A DNA stretch of 64,000 bases, taken from positions 620,001 through 684,000 of the forward strand of contig JACSYO010000475.1 in assembly GCA_016806645.1 (NCBI GenBank). The letters run 5' to 3'. The notes under the pieces were generated by a model that worked only from the letters and a program-made list of their open reading frames with translations, was not told the DNA's origin and searched no databases. This document shows positions 24,021 through 34,719 of the stretch, one piece after another (position 1 is the first letter of the stretch; every line of letters begins with the position of its first letter). The translations under genes and the position numbers were made by a program. The stretch comes from Ophiodon elongatus (taxonomy: Eukaryota > Chordata > Actinopteri > Perciformes > Hexagrammidae).

Positions 24021-24215
24021 ATCCTCTCTAAAGCCAGTGTGTGACTTGTCTGTTCTGGGCTACTGTACGAACATGGCAGTGCCACACAGCGGACTCAATG
24101 AAGAGGACCCTCTACGTATATAGATATGTAGGGCTCATTCTAAGCTAAAGAAAACCCAGGTTATCACTTATAGTTACATAATTATGAATATTTTATTCCA
24201 TTTATGCTGATCCAT
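24021..24215 (+). mobile_element. MITE-like repeat, right half
   Basis: Contains CTCTCTAAAGCCAGTGTG, TGTTCTGGGCTACTGTACGA, GAAGAGGACCCTCTACG and TATGTAGGGCTCATTCTAAG, the later section of the same family whose left part is at 20727-20885. The right terminus is missing or too diverged to place. Confidence 0.6.
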
Positions 24216-26559
24216 CCCTTGAAATGCAACACATTTGCCATTTAATCTAATCCCACATCTCACCTGCGAGAAGTCTTGTGCAATACTCATGAGCTTTTTA
24301 AAAATGATCATCTTGTCCACCAAAAAAACACCTTAATCCTGATTCCATTGATGCACTAAATCCAGGTCCAACTCTGAGATAAAACATCATCTCTTGCTAA
24401 CAAGCTGTAACAGCAACATGACCTCACTTTGGACAGCTTTCCTCATTATCTTGCCCTTGTGAGGACATTGAATCCTGACAGGTAATATAACAACACACAT
24501 GTAGAGAGCCACAGCAGTTATTTGGGGTAGAAGATGTTGCTCTGTCTGCATACTTGAGAAAGCTCTTGGTCTTCTAGAACTAATCCTATAAAGTCAAGGG
24601 CATACAGGCCCATATGACTGACATTGGATACCCGGTACCTCTGTTTGCTTCACTGTGTATTATGCTATGTGGTTTCCAACTCAGCACCACTATTATATAA
24701 TAGACTGCCAAAAACCAAGGATTAGTTTGATGCAAAGAGAACTCAGAGGGATTAACGTAATTTGACTGATTGACAGGTAGAGAGCCGAAAGTAGTGATGA
24801 GATGACAAGAGACATGATGAGTTCAGTATAATGGAGGGGAAGGGATCAGTTTTTTTTATTTCTTATGTACAAGTGGAATGTTTTGCCTGACTAGAGGAAA
24901 GATCAAGTAGTCACCACAAACATAAATAATCTTTCCCAGGAGACCTTGACATTCACAACACATTTCAGGGAAATACGGATTTATTTCCCTTGAATTTGAA
25001 GGCTCAATCAAGGCTTCAGTTACTGCTAACTTCCCTGTTGCCTTGTCAAAAGCCACATACAGGATTGTTTTACCTCAGTGACTCATCAATGTCTTCAGCT
25101 CTTCTTTTCACCTCCAAGTGGGGGGCTTCTTAATATAATGGTTGGCATGACTGATTGTCTCTGGTGTTAAGTGTCATCTCCTACATGTTTTTTTGAAAAA
25201 CACAGCGTTGACTAGATTTCATAACAAAGACAGAACAGGAGAGACTGGAATAGGCAACGGGGAAAGACTGGAAGAGGTTAGAAAGAAAGAAAAGGGAAAG
25301 GGAAAAAACATATAAGAAATAACAGGAAGGCTGTATCTTTGTAGAAAAGGTGTAAAGAAAGTAGCAGATGGAATGATAAAATAAGCAATGGAAAATAGCA
25401 GTAACACCAAACCTGCTGTGCCTATAATACAAGCAGTAGTAATGTCCTGTCCTGATTCTCTGTGATTTTATTCTTTTTGTCCTGCCTCCTGGGCTCCTTG
25501 ATGAGGGCAGCCAATCTGTACCTGTCAGCTGTACTTAGAGACAACATGAATCCACTCAGGAGACAAAACACACGGCTGATTACTTTACCTAGTGACTAAG
25601 CCACAGGGACTTACAGCCACACTCACACACAGACACAAAATAGAATCAGTCTGCCAAAACATTTTTGAGACATAAGAGGATGTACGTATGGACACCCGCG
25701 CATACACCTCAAAACCTACATTAAAGTAATTAAAGAATTATTATAATTATTAAATCACAGCAATAGTTTCAATGAAGCAACCAGAATCCGTTAACCCCTA
25801 TACATTATAGGTGGGACTATCTAGTAATGAGTAAATCAAATTAAGACATGGTTAATCAGTATAAAGCCTAACTTACACTATTGTCGTTTCATAAAAGTCT
25901 GCATTTCATCTACTATTTTAAATCTTACAAGACCAATGCTGAGAGTCGACCATTTGGGACTAATGTACTTCATGAAATAAAAGAATGTTAATGACCTCTA
26001 ATCAGACCACCCTCCTTGCCTCTCCTTTTTCCAGGAACCACTGTATACAATCTCTCCACAGCGCAACCAACTGTTCATTCCTTTCTGTGGACTTGACATT
26101 AAGCTATCAGCACAATATAAAATCTGATGAATCATTGTTAAAGGGATACTTTACGTTTTTATCATTCAAATGTGGGTAGTATATGCAAATGAACACTGTT
26201 AAACTTACTTCCACATTGACAGCACCCACCGGTACCCTTTTTATTTACCAGTCAAATTCTGCTGGGTGGAACTTCACTTGATTTTTTTTATTGTAAATGA
26301 GTAAAAAAAAGAAATTGGACATTTATTTCATTCATTTTGTTTCCTTGTTTAAGTTTATTAAAAAAAAAAAAATGTGCGTGACTGCTGTTTTCTCCTACGG
26401 TTGTGTGTCAGTGCTGGAGAAGAACAAAATATTGTACTTACGCATTTTTTGTATGCCTGCCCCCACGGGTCATAAGTCACTCCAAAATTAAAACATTTTT
26501 GTCTGCGAAATTGTCAACTCACGAACACTAAAACACCCACTGGCAGACCATAGCAGAGG
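24216..26559. other. Unassigned; purine-rich patch at 25240-25330
   Basis: About 2.3 kb of AT-rich DNA with no exon. A GA-rich patch near 25240-25330 opens artefactual frames on minus. Confidence 0.45.
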
Positions 26560-26905
26560 GCAATGTTAAGGAAGATTTGGATGAAAGGGATTCTACTGTA
26601 ACGCTGGAATCGGACATACAAGGGAAACTTGTATGAGCCAGAATATAGTGCTGGCTTATGGAGGAGAAAGAGGCCGCTATTGCCGAGAGTCTATTACAAT
26701 CAGCCGGTGAGGATAGCAGCGCAGTGCTTGTGGGACAATTTGTGGTGCAGCAGTCAATGTGCACTGATGGAAACAGAAATGGAGTTGCTGTACTGCAATT
26801 AATTTCACAGTGGCCAGTTTCTTTTGGATGAAGTATCTGTAGCCAACGTTGCAGAGTAAATGTCATAAGCTTTTGTTACGTTACACCCAAGCTTTGGGCC
26901 ACACT
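26560..26905 (+). pseudogene. Transposon-associated fragment with a P2X7-C-terminus-like cysteine motif
   Basis: A plus frame without stops runs from 26626 to a TAA at 26800-26802. It begins NLYEPEYSAGLW and ends DNLWCSSQCALMETEMELLY followed by C. That pattern (YEPEYS early; WC, then C, then M-x-T-E-x-E, then C late) matches the cysteine-rich domain shared by the P2X7 receptor intracellular tail and a family of fish transposon-encoded proteins. After two stops, the same frame region continues as FVTLHPSFGPHW, where family members have HPSF/HPGF. The fragment has no start codon, no upstream exon and two in-frame stops, so it is a relic. It is too short to show up as an ordinary long frame. 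Assignment to a transposon is more likely than to the receptor gene because no channel domain is nearby. Confidence 0.5.
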
Positions 26906-29028
26906 GGAGACATATTTCAGGATCCCGAAAAAAACTGGAAAAAATAACCAAAGCCATTGGGGCAAAAAAGACGTCTGTGAAAAGAGTTAGTAAAGAACAG
27001 CAGTGTTTTGTTAATATCACGTTACAGTGTGAAATCATACAATACACGTTTTTTACAAGGCCTGTCCAAGACTAGCTTAACACATACAGCGCCCCAGTTT
27101 GCTGTTTGTAGGAGTTGGGGAAGTTTACATTTCAGCAACCTCAGCCTAACTCCTTATCTATGCTTGCTAAACACATATTCCAGTCCTCGTCCTAAAAAAC
27201 TAGTGAACAAGAAACATATTTTATTTATGAAAGTGGGTGTTATGTTGTTTGAGAAAAAGCAACACAATATTCCCAATTTTTTTTTTATTCTATGTCTCTT
27301 CTATTTTATCTGCTAGATGTCCTACTTTCATCAAATGTCAGCACTTTTGTACATCACTTTGAAGTTCCTGTGATAAATAAGCTTGCAATGCTAATATTGT
27401 TTTCATTGACATAAACAGCCGAACTTATAGACACTGTATGTTGTTGTTATATATACTTATTATGTACTGTATATTCATATTCTACATAATAGCTAAATGT
27501 TAACTCTTGTTTAGCTTTTTTGTCCTTGTTTTTAGCTATATTTCTACAAAATAACCACAGTCAAATTCCTAGTATGTGTACTCATACCTGGCCAATACAG
27601 CTGCTTATTATTTGGATACTGTCTTTTTGCAGACAATATCACCTGCATTTCGTGGAGTGGATTCTACAGGGTGAGAAAATAACTATTAACTAAGTTTGAC
27701 TAAGTTACTATTTATAAATGATGGTAACTATAAGGTGTTGCCAGTTGAGCATATACAGTATAAAGTTGTTTTCTACCCACAGCACACACTGTCACAGATT
27801 TATTATTATTATTTTGATTATTTCTGTAGTATGAATCAGCATTCATTTAAAAATAGGAGAATAAAGACAGACATTCATTCAGTTTGAAACTAAGTCTGTG
27901 GGTTGCTACCCTTAGCTCCCTCTTTTGTGTTCACGACACGGAGCTGTGACATTTACTTTCTTGGTCATTGATGTATTTTTCCTCTGCATCATGGCAACGA
28001 TGTCTTCTGGTACCATGGTAACTCTTGAATGTTAAATGATTCAGAAATAAATCTAACAACAAATTGCTGCACATCAGAAAATAAATGTATGTAGAGCTCC
28101 TATCTCTGTTTACTGTAACAGCATGTCAGCAGTTGAGGCCTCAAGTGTGAAAAAGTCCTATGTAATTTTTGCAGAATTTGATTCTTTCTTTTACAATTTA
28201 AAAAGGCCAGAGGGTGAAAACGTTGGCTTTCAAACTTTTTATTGTGTTTTAGGATATATAGTGGACTCAACAGATTTCATCTTGTAATGACCTCATGGGT
28301 TCATGAACAGAATATTTTTTAATATTGATTCACGGCTGCAGTACAGTGACCTCTGACCAGAAAGTTACAATGTGGGACTGCAGAGATTTATAGAGTCAAT
28401 ATAAAAAAACATAGCAGAAACTAAAAACTACCATTGTTAAAATAAATATGTATGTATTATTTTGTTATACTTCATCATTGAACTCCAAAAGTACATCATG
28501 AGTAATTATTATGATCCAAACAAGCTGCTTTTGTGCATCCCTATTAAATCTAACAGTTGTGGATATGAATACATTTAAATACATATATCTCTAGTGGTAG
28601 AATACCTCTCACCCTTTACTCTTACTTATTTGTCTAACGTCCTTCATTAGCGTACTCTCGCCTACACACCAATGAGATTGGCATCACAGTAGTCATTTAA
28701 AGACCAGTAATTAGTACCATGGGTGCTCATTCAGTCTTTTTTCACTTAATGAGATCATAAGCTCAACATAACAACAGTACCCTGGTGAACCACTGTATCT
28801 ATGAAAAAGTCAACTCTTCTAAAGTTCAGAGACTTCCCACTGAACAGTGAATAATTCAGATAAAGTTTTACTCTGTGCTGCAGAAGGTTCAATCAAAATA
28901 TATATGTTTTTCCTTTTAAAATAGCGATTAACGAACAATATTATTTGGCACATTCAGTAAAAGCAGACAGGAAAAGAAGAAGACACAAAGCTTTGCCTTT
29001 TTGGAAAGTTTCTACATCAACTATTTAA
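26906..29028. other. Unassigned AT-rich non-coding DNA
   Basis: About 2.1 kb with short chance frames only. No exon, RNA or named repeat. Confidence 0.5.
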
Positions 29029-29095
29029 TGGATTGCTGTGATTTTGGTACAGGCATTTGAAGTCCTCAGAGGACGACTCTTGATGACTTTTGATG
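29029..29095 (+). repeat. Short fragment of a widespread fish repeat
   Basis: The words GATTGCTGTGATTTTGGTAC and CCTCAGAGGACGACTC resemble a highly repeated fish motif in which a GGTACAGACATTCATG-like stretch precedes a CAGAGGATGAA-like stretch. It abuts the left edge of the Rex3-like fragment. Confidence 0.5.
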
Positions 29096-29478
29096 CATAT
29101 TCCGTCTGGGCCGTGGAACAGTGCACCAGCTCTTTACCCTGGTAGGGATGTGGAGGGGCCATGAGTTTGCCCATTCATTCTATATGTGTTTTGTGGACTT
29201 GGAGAAGGCTTACGACCGTGTCCCTCCTAACATGTGGGGTGTACTGTGGGAATATGGTGTACCAGGATCTTTGCTACGAGCCATCTGGTCCTTGAATAAC
29301 TTAAGTGAGAGTTGTGTCCGTATACCTGTCACAACGTCAAAGACATTTCCAGTCGGAGGTGGCCTCTGCCAGGGTTGTCCATTGTCACTGATTCTGTTTG
29401 TGATTTTCATGGACCGGATCTCAAGGCACAGCTGGGGCAAGGAAAGTGTTTGGTTCAGGGACCTCAGAATTGCATCTC
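29096..29478 (+). pseudogene. Rex3/RTE-like LINE: reverse transcriptase core fragment
   Basis: Translation gives QLFTLVGMWRGHEFAHSF, then YMCFVDLEKAYDRVPPNMWG (RT motif A with FxDLEKAYD), then a finger/palm segment, then GGLCQGCPLSLILFVIFMDR (the GxxQGxPLS motif). The frame then reads to RDLRIAS and breaks just before the position of the FADD catalytic box, which is absent. The first base of similarity is about 29099 (ATTCCGTCTGGGCCGTGG). This is the middle of the element whose endonuclease segment is at 19797 and whose C-terminus is at 50551, but it is a separate copy with neither natural end. Inactive. Confidence 0.85.
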
Positions 29479-29630
29479 GGAGAACGCAGACTTCCGCCAA
29501 GGCCACACCCTAACTGCAATATTAAGGAAAGTGAAAATAATTTGTGTATTCGCCTCCTGATTTGGATCCTCAGCAAAATTGTATGGGTTATGCCTTGGCT
29601 CATGCTACACCCTTCTACCATTATGAATAT
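29479..29630 (+). repeat. RTE/Expander-like LINE 3'-end fragment
   Basis: Starts GAGAACGCAGACTTCCGCCA and continues with AAGGCCACACCC, GAAAATAATTTGTGTATTCG, GGATCCTCAGC and CATGCTACACCCTTCTACCA. I know this word order from 3' untranslated ends of RTE-type elements in fish. It joins the Rex3-like RT fragment directly, with no spacer, giving a chimeric junction. Confidence 0.55.
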
Positions 29631-30666
29631 GTTTAGATCATCACAAGCTGATATTCAGCTCAGTCTGAACCTGTTTATGTCAACACTTATTATTAATTAA
29701 TGGTTGGATGGTTAGTTGACTTTATAGTGGCTGTGTTGTTTAATAGCCCTTGTATCTCCAGTTTTAAGATCAGCAATATTACAACCAAATTGGCAGTAAA
29801 ACTTTCCAGTGATCAAAGTCACTTAATAACACATGAGGAAGTAACACTTCATATCAGTCTTAAATATTGAGGAAATAGAGTTAGAAAATCACAGTAGAAT
29901 TTCGTAAATTACAAGAATGAGAAATGTTATGAGGAGGCATAAGGCTATGTTTTGCTGCACAAGGTTTTGGCATACACGGATATCAGGCTGATATTGACAA
30001 AAAAAATAGCTAGATTGGGTATGATGATGGAAAAGCTTTAGAATTAGCATACCGACATATTTGACTGATGATTGACAATATTCTCCAGACGTCCATTTTG
30101 CAGAATGCAAAATGTAACACTCCGGTTACAACTTTTCAAGTCGGGGTGATTAATCAGCACCATTTAGGCTATGATGTCTGTTATTGGCAAATACCCCCGC
30201 AGTGGGTTTTGTCACAGAAGGCCTATGCTACTCATAAATGCAACAACTTTCACCTTAAAGTTTCTAAAAAAAACGATAGACCACATTTATAAGGGCTCCT
30301 TCTCGTATGCCTAGAACTGATAACAAAAGAAAACGAGAGCAATCAATTCCCCTTCACTTCTTTTCTTCTCTAAAAAATATCTTAAAGCAAGATTTTAAGT
30401 AATTGGATTCTGCTCCCAACTGATAGAAGGACACAAAGAGCTTTTGGAAGAAATAGTACCCACCACCGTCTGCACGCAATTTCATTTCACTCTCACTATT
30501 CTTGACTAATATAGTAGGAAGACCTTAGCAATTATGTTAATAAAACTTTCTATGAATGTATCCAGGTTTTTCACGGTTTAAAAACTTTGTGATAAATAAT
30601 AAGAGATGAAAAACTTTGAAAATATTATGTATATTTTTTAATGATACAGAAGCACATATGTATAAT
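29631..30666. other. Unassigned AT-rich non-coding DNA
   Basis: No exon or named repeat recognised. Confidence 0.5.
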
Positions 30667-31075
30667 TTTTATAAAGATAGAGAAACCATTTTACATGCCT
30701 TGATCTCATCATGCTTGGATTACTGTTTTTTACATGCTTAAATAGAAAAACTGTAGACTGCCTACAGACAGTACAGAACTCGGCTGCCTTACTTTTAATC
30801 TGAGTAAACAGGTTCGAACATATCATTACGGTTTTAGCCTCTTTGCACTGGCTTCCAGTGCATTTTTTAATTACTTACGAGGAACTAAATAGTCTCTCGT
30901 CATTATAGCTAGACTACTTTATCCTTGTGCAACCCTGCTCATACTCTGAGGTTCCTTTTATCTATTCCAGTCACTCTGCTCAAGACTAATGGGGACAGAG
31001 CTTTTGAGATAGGCGCCACAAGGCTCTAGAACACCCTGCCAGAGAAAATAAGGCAGGCTGAAGCTCGAATTATGC
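30667..31075 (+). pseudogene. L2-like LINE: RT C-terminal relic
   Basis: Stitched reading in all three plus frames gives ALISSCLDYC, then TVQNSA-like residues, then ITVLASLHWLPVH, then TNGDRAF-like and RLWNTLPEKIRQAEA-like residues. These are the conserved landmarks, in the correct order, of the region downstream of the RT palm in L2/CR1-clade elements. Stops and frameshifts separate them, so the copy is old. The relic ends near the word AGGCAGGCTGAAGC. A separate L2-like 3' end is at 40895-41115. Confidence 0.7.
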
Positions 31076-31498
31076 TTTGCACATTCACAAGGATCCCGAG
31101 CGTCCGCACAGCCAGTAACGTCACACACATCAGACACAGCCCTTTGTGGGGGTCAGCGGATGCACATCCAACATTTTCTAATTATGCAGACGTAGTCGGG
31201 CAGGGAAAATGGAGAATTTGTATGAGTTTTGAGAATGTTGTTTTTGTGCGTGGAGAAACCCGCATGGAGTATGAAAGATCCAAACGTTTCCTAGTCACGA
31301 TTACATGTCAGCTCATGTCCATGCTACCTTCCTTGCAGAAAGTATCCCGCATTGAAGCATTTTGCTTTGTATCTTGACGCAGAAGGCCTGTGCGTACTTA
31401 ACATTGTGAGGCAGTGGCTATTAGGTTTTGGCAACAAACCACTTGGTCCGGGTTAGAAAAAACATCATGGTTTGGCTTAAAATAAGTGCACTTGTTAT
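31076..31498. repeat. GC-richer old repeat region hosting an LTR insertion
   Basis: GC-rich words such as AAGGATCCCGAGCGTCCGCA and TTGTGGGGGTCAGCGGATGC suggest a repeat. The right part (AGGTTTTGGCAACAAACCAC, TTAGAAAAAACATCATGG) is a reverse-oriented relative of the tandem repeat near 11.4 kb. The sequence resumes beyond 31820 (ACGGCCGTAACGTCATG), which shows that the LTR interrupted it. Confidence 0.45.
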
Positions 31499-31819
31499 TG
31501 TTATGACTGAAAACCACGAGGTGCAGGACTCAATAGCGGACAAAAAACTGGAGAAAGGTTCGGTACGCGGGAAGTTAGTCACACAGGCGAAGGTATCCAA
31601 ATCAGTAGGCAAAACTCGCTGGTAAAGAAAAACTGGTCGAGACACGGAAAAACACACTCGGGAATCGCTGGTGAGCTCACTGGAAACGGATTGAGACCAA
31701 CTGGCACAGAACAAAGAATTGACACAGACTAAATACACAAGGGAAGGCATGTAACGAGGCAACGGTGGAAAAACAACCTGACAGTGACAAAAAACTACAC
31801 AGAAGGTCTGGACGTTACA
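31499..31819 (-). mobile_element. Solo LTR with 5-bp target-site duplication
   Basis: The unit begins TGTTATGAC and ends GACGTTACA on plus, so the ends are TG and CA in an imperfect inverted repeat. It is flanked on both sides by GTTAT (31494-31498 and 31820-31824). Length is 321 bp. Read on minus it starts TGTAACGTC and has a TATA-like GTGTATTTAGT, as an LTR does. There is no internal domain on either side, which indicates recombination between the two LTRs of a former full element. The 113-codon minus frame and the 65-codon plus frame inside it are non-coding. The parent could be a Ty3/Gypsy-type or retrovirus-like element; the sequence does not decide. Confidence 0.8.
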
Positions 31820-32469
31820 GTTATGTTACATAAGCTACGGCCGTAACGTCATGTGATTCAGTCGTGGCATCATTGGTCATGAAATCACTGGAGTATTTTT
31901 AAAATCAATACTTTTATTAACAATGGATCAAACGACTGTAAAACGTGAAAGGTTTCACTTTATCATCCGATTCCACCATTCCACTCAGCTCTACGGGGCT
32001 TTTAAACATCTTTCAGCTCATTGTTTTGTTTCGTAACTGCTCACCGCTCTAGTTGCGTCATTTTCACAAGCAGATCCAACTTTATTTTCTTTTACTTTAT
32101 GCATTTGTTTGTTTGAACAGATCTTGTGTTAGTAACATTTAATTCAATTCCAAAATACATTATCACATTTATTTGATTTATGTTTAAATATTCAGTTTAA
32201 TAAAAAAATATTAATAAAGAACCCAAAAGAGGACTGAAAATCATAAGTAAAGTCTTTTGTCCTCTCATCTTTCCATGAAATGAAAGTGGAGAGAAATTGC
32301 ATTCTGTTCTGCTCTACTCTTTAGGGCGTAATATGAAGTCTAATGAAGTTAGGAAATTATAATGTACTGGAGTCTAATAAGATGTCAGCTATTTTTCATT
32401 AAGAAAGTGATTGTGCGAACAAAGTAGAAGTTAAAATGGCACTTTAGGGGTATTAGAGCCAATCTTAAA
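31820..32469. other. Right part of the interrupted repeat, then unassigned sequence
   Basis: From 31820 to about 31925 the older repeat continues. From there to 32469 the DNA is AT-rich with no gene. Confidence 0.45.
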
Positions 32470-32905
32470 GCTGCTGCATCATACAAGCATGTATCGTTAA
32501 GTTGCTGAAGATGTTTTGTAAATGCTGTGGATGTATTGTAAAGTTGGAAAAGATGTTTTCTAAATGCTGCACATAGGTATTCAACTGCAAGAACATGTTT
32601 TCTAAATACTCTGCATGTGTCGCCAAATTGATGTTTTCGTGTGTCGTGCTGTGTATGTGTTGTCAAGTTGGAGAAGATGTTTTGTAATTCTTGCGAATGT
32701 TGAATGAAGATTTTTGTATTTATTGCTGCAAATGTGTCGTCAAATTGATGTATTTGTGTGTCGTCATCAAGTTAAAGATTTTATGTTTCCGTGTGTTGTC
32801 AAGGTGGTGAAGATATTTTCTAAATGTAGTGCATGTGTCATCAAGTTGGTGAAACAGATTTCTAAATGCTGTGCATGTGATGTCAAATTGATGTTGGCAC
32901 TGAAA
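32470..32905. repeat. Degenerate 42-bp minisatellite
   Basis: Units have the form GTTGGTGAAGATGTTTTCTA then AATGCTGTGCATGTGTCGTC then AA. Full 42-bp units begin at 32501, 32543, 32585 and 32667, with two more full units near the right end. Other units are shortened to 40, 35, 32 or 27 bases by internal deletions, always rejoining at TCAA-GTTG or TCAA-ATTG. Because 42 is a multiple of three, both strands stay open for long stretches: the plus frame 32714-32959 and the minus frame 32385-32666 repeat every 14 residues (plus, ACVIKLVKQISKC). I regard these as repeat artefacts and not a protein gene. Confidence 0.85.
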
Positions 32906-33985
32906 ATTTGTAAAGCATTCACACAGTCCAGTTTGCAGACATCAACAGCTGAAGATTAGACGGGACCTGAAGATTGATGAAACCTAAAAAGACGCCTCAT
33001 ACAGTACATTAATGCTTATTTCAGTAATACTACGTGTACACATCTCCACACCATGTCAAAATGCATCAACGTCAGGCTTGTAATGTCCAGATATTGCACT
33101 GTAGACAAACCCAGACTGTTTCAAAGCCCACTTTGGATTGCCTTTGAGCCCATTCAAGAAGCAACCCTCTGACGGTTTGTTAAGAATGCAATCGCCTCTT
33201 AATTTGGATTTGATCCAATAATGTGTCATCTCTCATTATGACTTATTGAGAGACAGCACATGCTTCGCCTCACGTCCACACCAGCCTCTCTGCTAATTGA
33301 CCCACAATTGATTTTCAGTTGATGGATGAGCAGTTGCTGAGAGCCCAGACTGAGGGTTTGACAGTAAACCAACATGCATGGGCCTGCTTGCTAGGAGCAG
33401 GATGATTTGGGGTTTTCAAATGAGAATCACAGGGAAAAGATCCATTTGCAGAAATGTGCTGCTCCTCTGATAAAAAAAAAAAAAAAAACCTTGCTAGGAA
33501 ATTACAGTTCCTTGTTTTTCATTAGTTTCCCTCAATTGTAACCATAGTAGCCTCCTTTTTCCACTGATATAATCTCTACTAGAACCAATAGAGCCCTCTC
33601 GGGTAAGGTTACATGCCCTTTAGCAGCCATATTGGAAGTCCTCAGCTTGTGGATAGCAGTGGTTAATGGCAGCTGATTAAATCTTAACTATAATTTGCAT
33701 ACTATCCTTGCTATGTTTTATACAGACCTGGGTCCACATCTATTGAAAAACAAGCCAAATCTGGTTATATTTCTGCTTTTAATTTATATGGTATTGTTTT
33801 ATTATGACGTCAACATGATCCATGTAAAATGGTCTGTATTGTTTCACTATTTACAGGCACAGACGAAAATGTCTTATTTATATTGTGTATTTTTCTGAAA
33901 CGTATTAGAACAGGGCCATGTTGCTTTGTAATTTTATTAGTGTTTTGACATATTTACACATTCGATCACTTTTGTGTCAGTTGTT
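32906..33985. other. Unassigned; 33100-33420 could be conserved non-coding DNA
   Basis: No exon or named repeat. The segment 33100-33420 has a balanced, non-repetitive texture with homeodomain-like words (CTAATTGA, TTAATTTGGAT, CAATTGATT) and no resemblance to repeats. An A run of about 18 bases lies at 33471-33488. No direct evidence of function. Confidence 0.35.
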
Positions 33986-34051
33986 GTTTGTGTTGTTGAA
34001 CTCACTAGAGCCCTTTTCACACATTTAATCTAATCCTGAAATTATCTAGAC

Positions 34052-34648
34052 CAATCATTCCCAAAGACTGGGTCGGGACCAACAGAGTTGGTTGTAGGAG
34101 ATTTTATTAGGCTTGCCAAATAAATTTACAGAATTTTTTCCATAGTCTTTTATTTAACATGCATATCTGCAGTACACCTTTGAGCCACATAAGGGCCTGA
34201 ATGTTTGTATAGTTCTGATACTTGTAGTCTACTTTTGAATCGAATATTAAAGGCTAGCTACTTACATTTTGCTGTTTTATTGATGAGAGGAAAAACAATG
34301 TGAGCTTGTTAACCGTCTAAATGTATATTGTTTATCTGATGAGAAGAAATGAAAATAATGAGATAGCCTGTTACTCTACCCAAAGGCCTTTATCTGGTCT
34401 TAGTCTTAGTATTTAACTTGAAACAAAGTTGCGATTTATCAAACGTATAACTTTTTGAAACAGCTGGTTTACTTATTCAATATAATATAAGGTGATGCGG
34501 AAACGGCAATAAAGATGCTCAGGAATGTTCATTTACGCACAAATTTGCTCTTCTCACAATTTCTGGATAAAGCCTATTGTGAATTGGGTTGCAATGGTTT
34601 GTCATTTTTAAAAGGTGGATCCCTAGAAAAATGTTTTAGGAAACACTG
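34052..34648. mobile_element. Non-autonomous hAT element with 8-bp duplication
   Basis: A 597-bp insert is bounded by ATCTAGAC at 34044-34051 and again at 34649-34656. The left end CAATCATTCCCAAAG and the right end TTTTAGGAAACACTG form an imperfect terminal inverted repeat (CA at the tip and TTCC inside), the hAT pattern, and 8 bp is the hAT duplication length. An internal GGGTCGGGACC near the left tip is also typical. There is no transposase frame, so it must have been mobilised in trans. Confidence 0.8.
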
Positions 34649-34719
34649 ATCTAGACATTAACCTGGAGCCTATATGTGAGAACGCAAATGTCAGATTAAA
34701 ATGAACTGGAAAGCGATTT

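Noticed and set aside
31072..31377. 101-codon plus frame
   Set aside because: Begins in an L2 relic and runs through a GC-rich repeat; no domain.
32385..32959. Possible short-repeat protein gene in both directions
   Set aside because: The 14-residue period is forced by the 42-bp unit, and the frames have no start context or splice sites.
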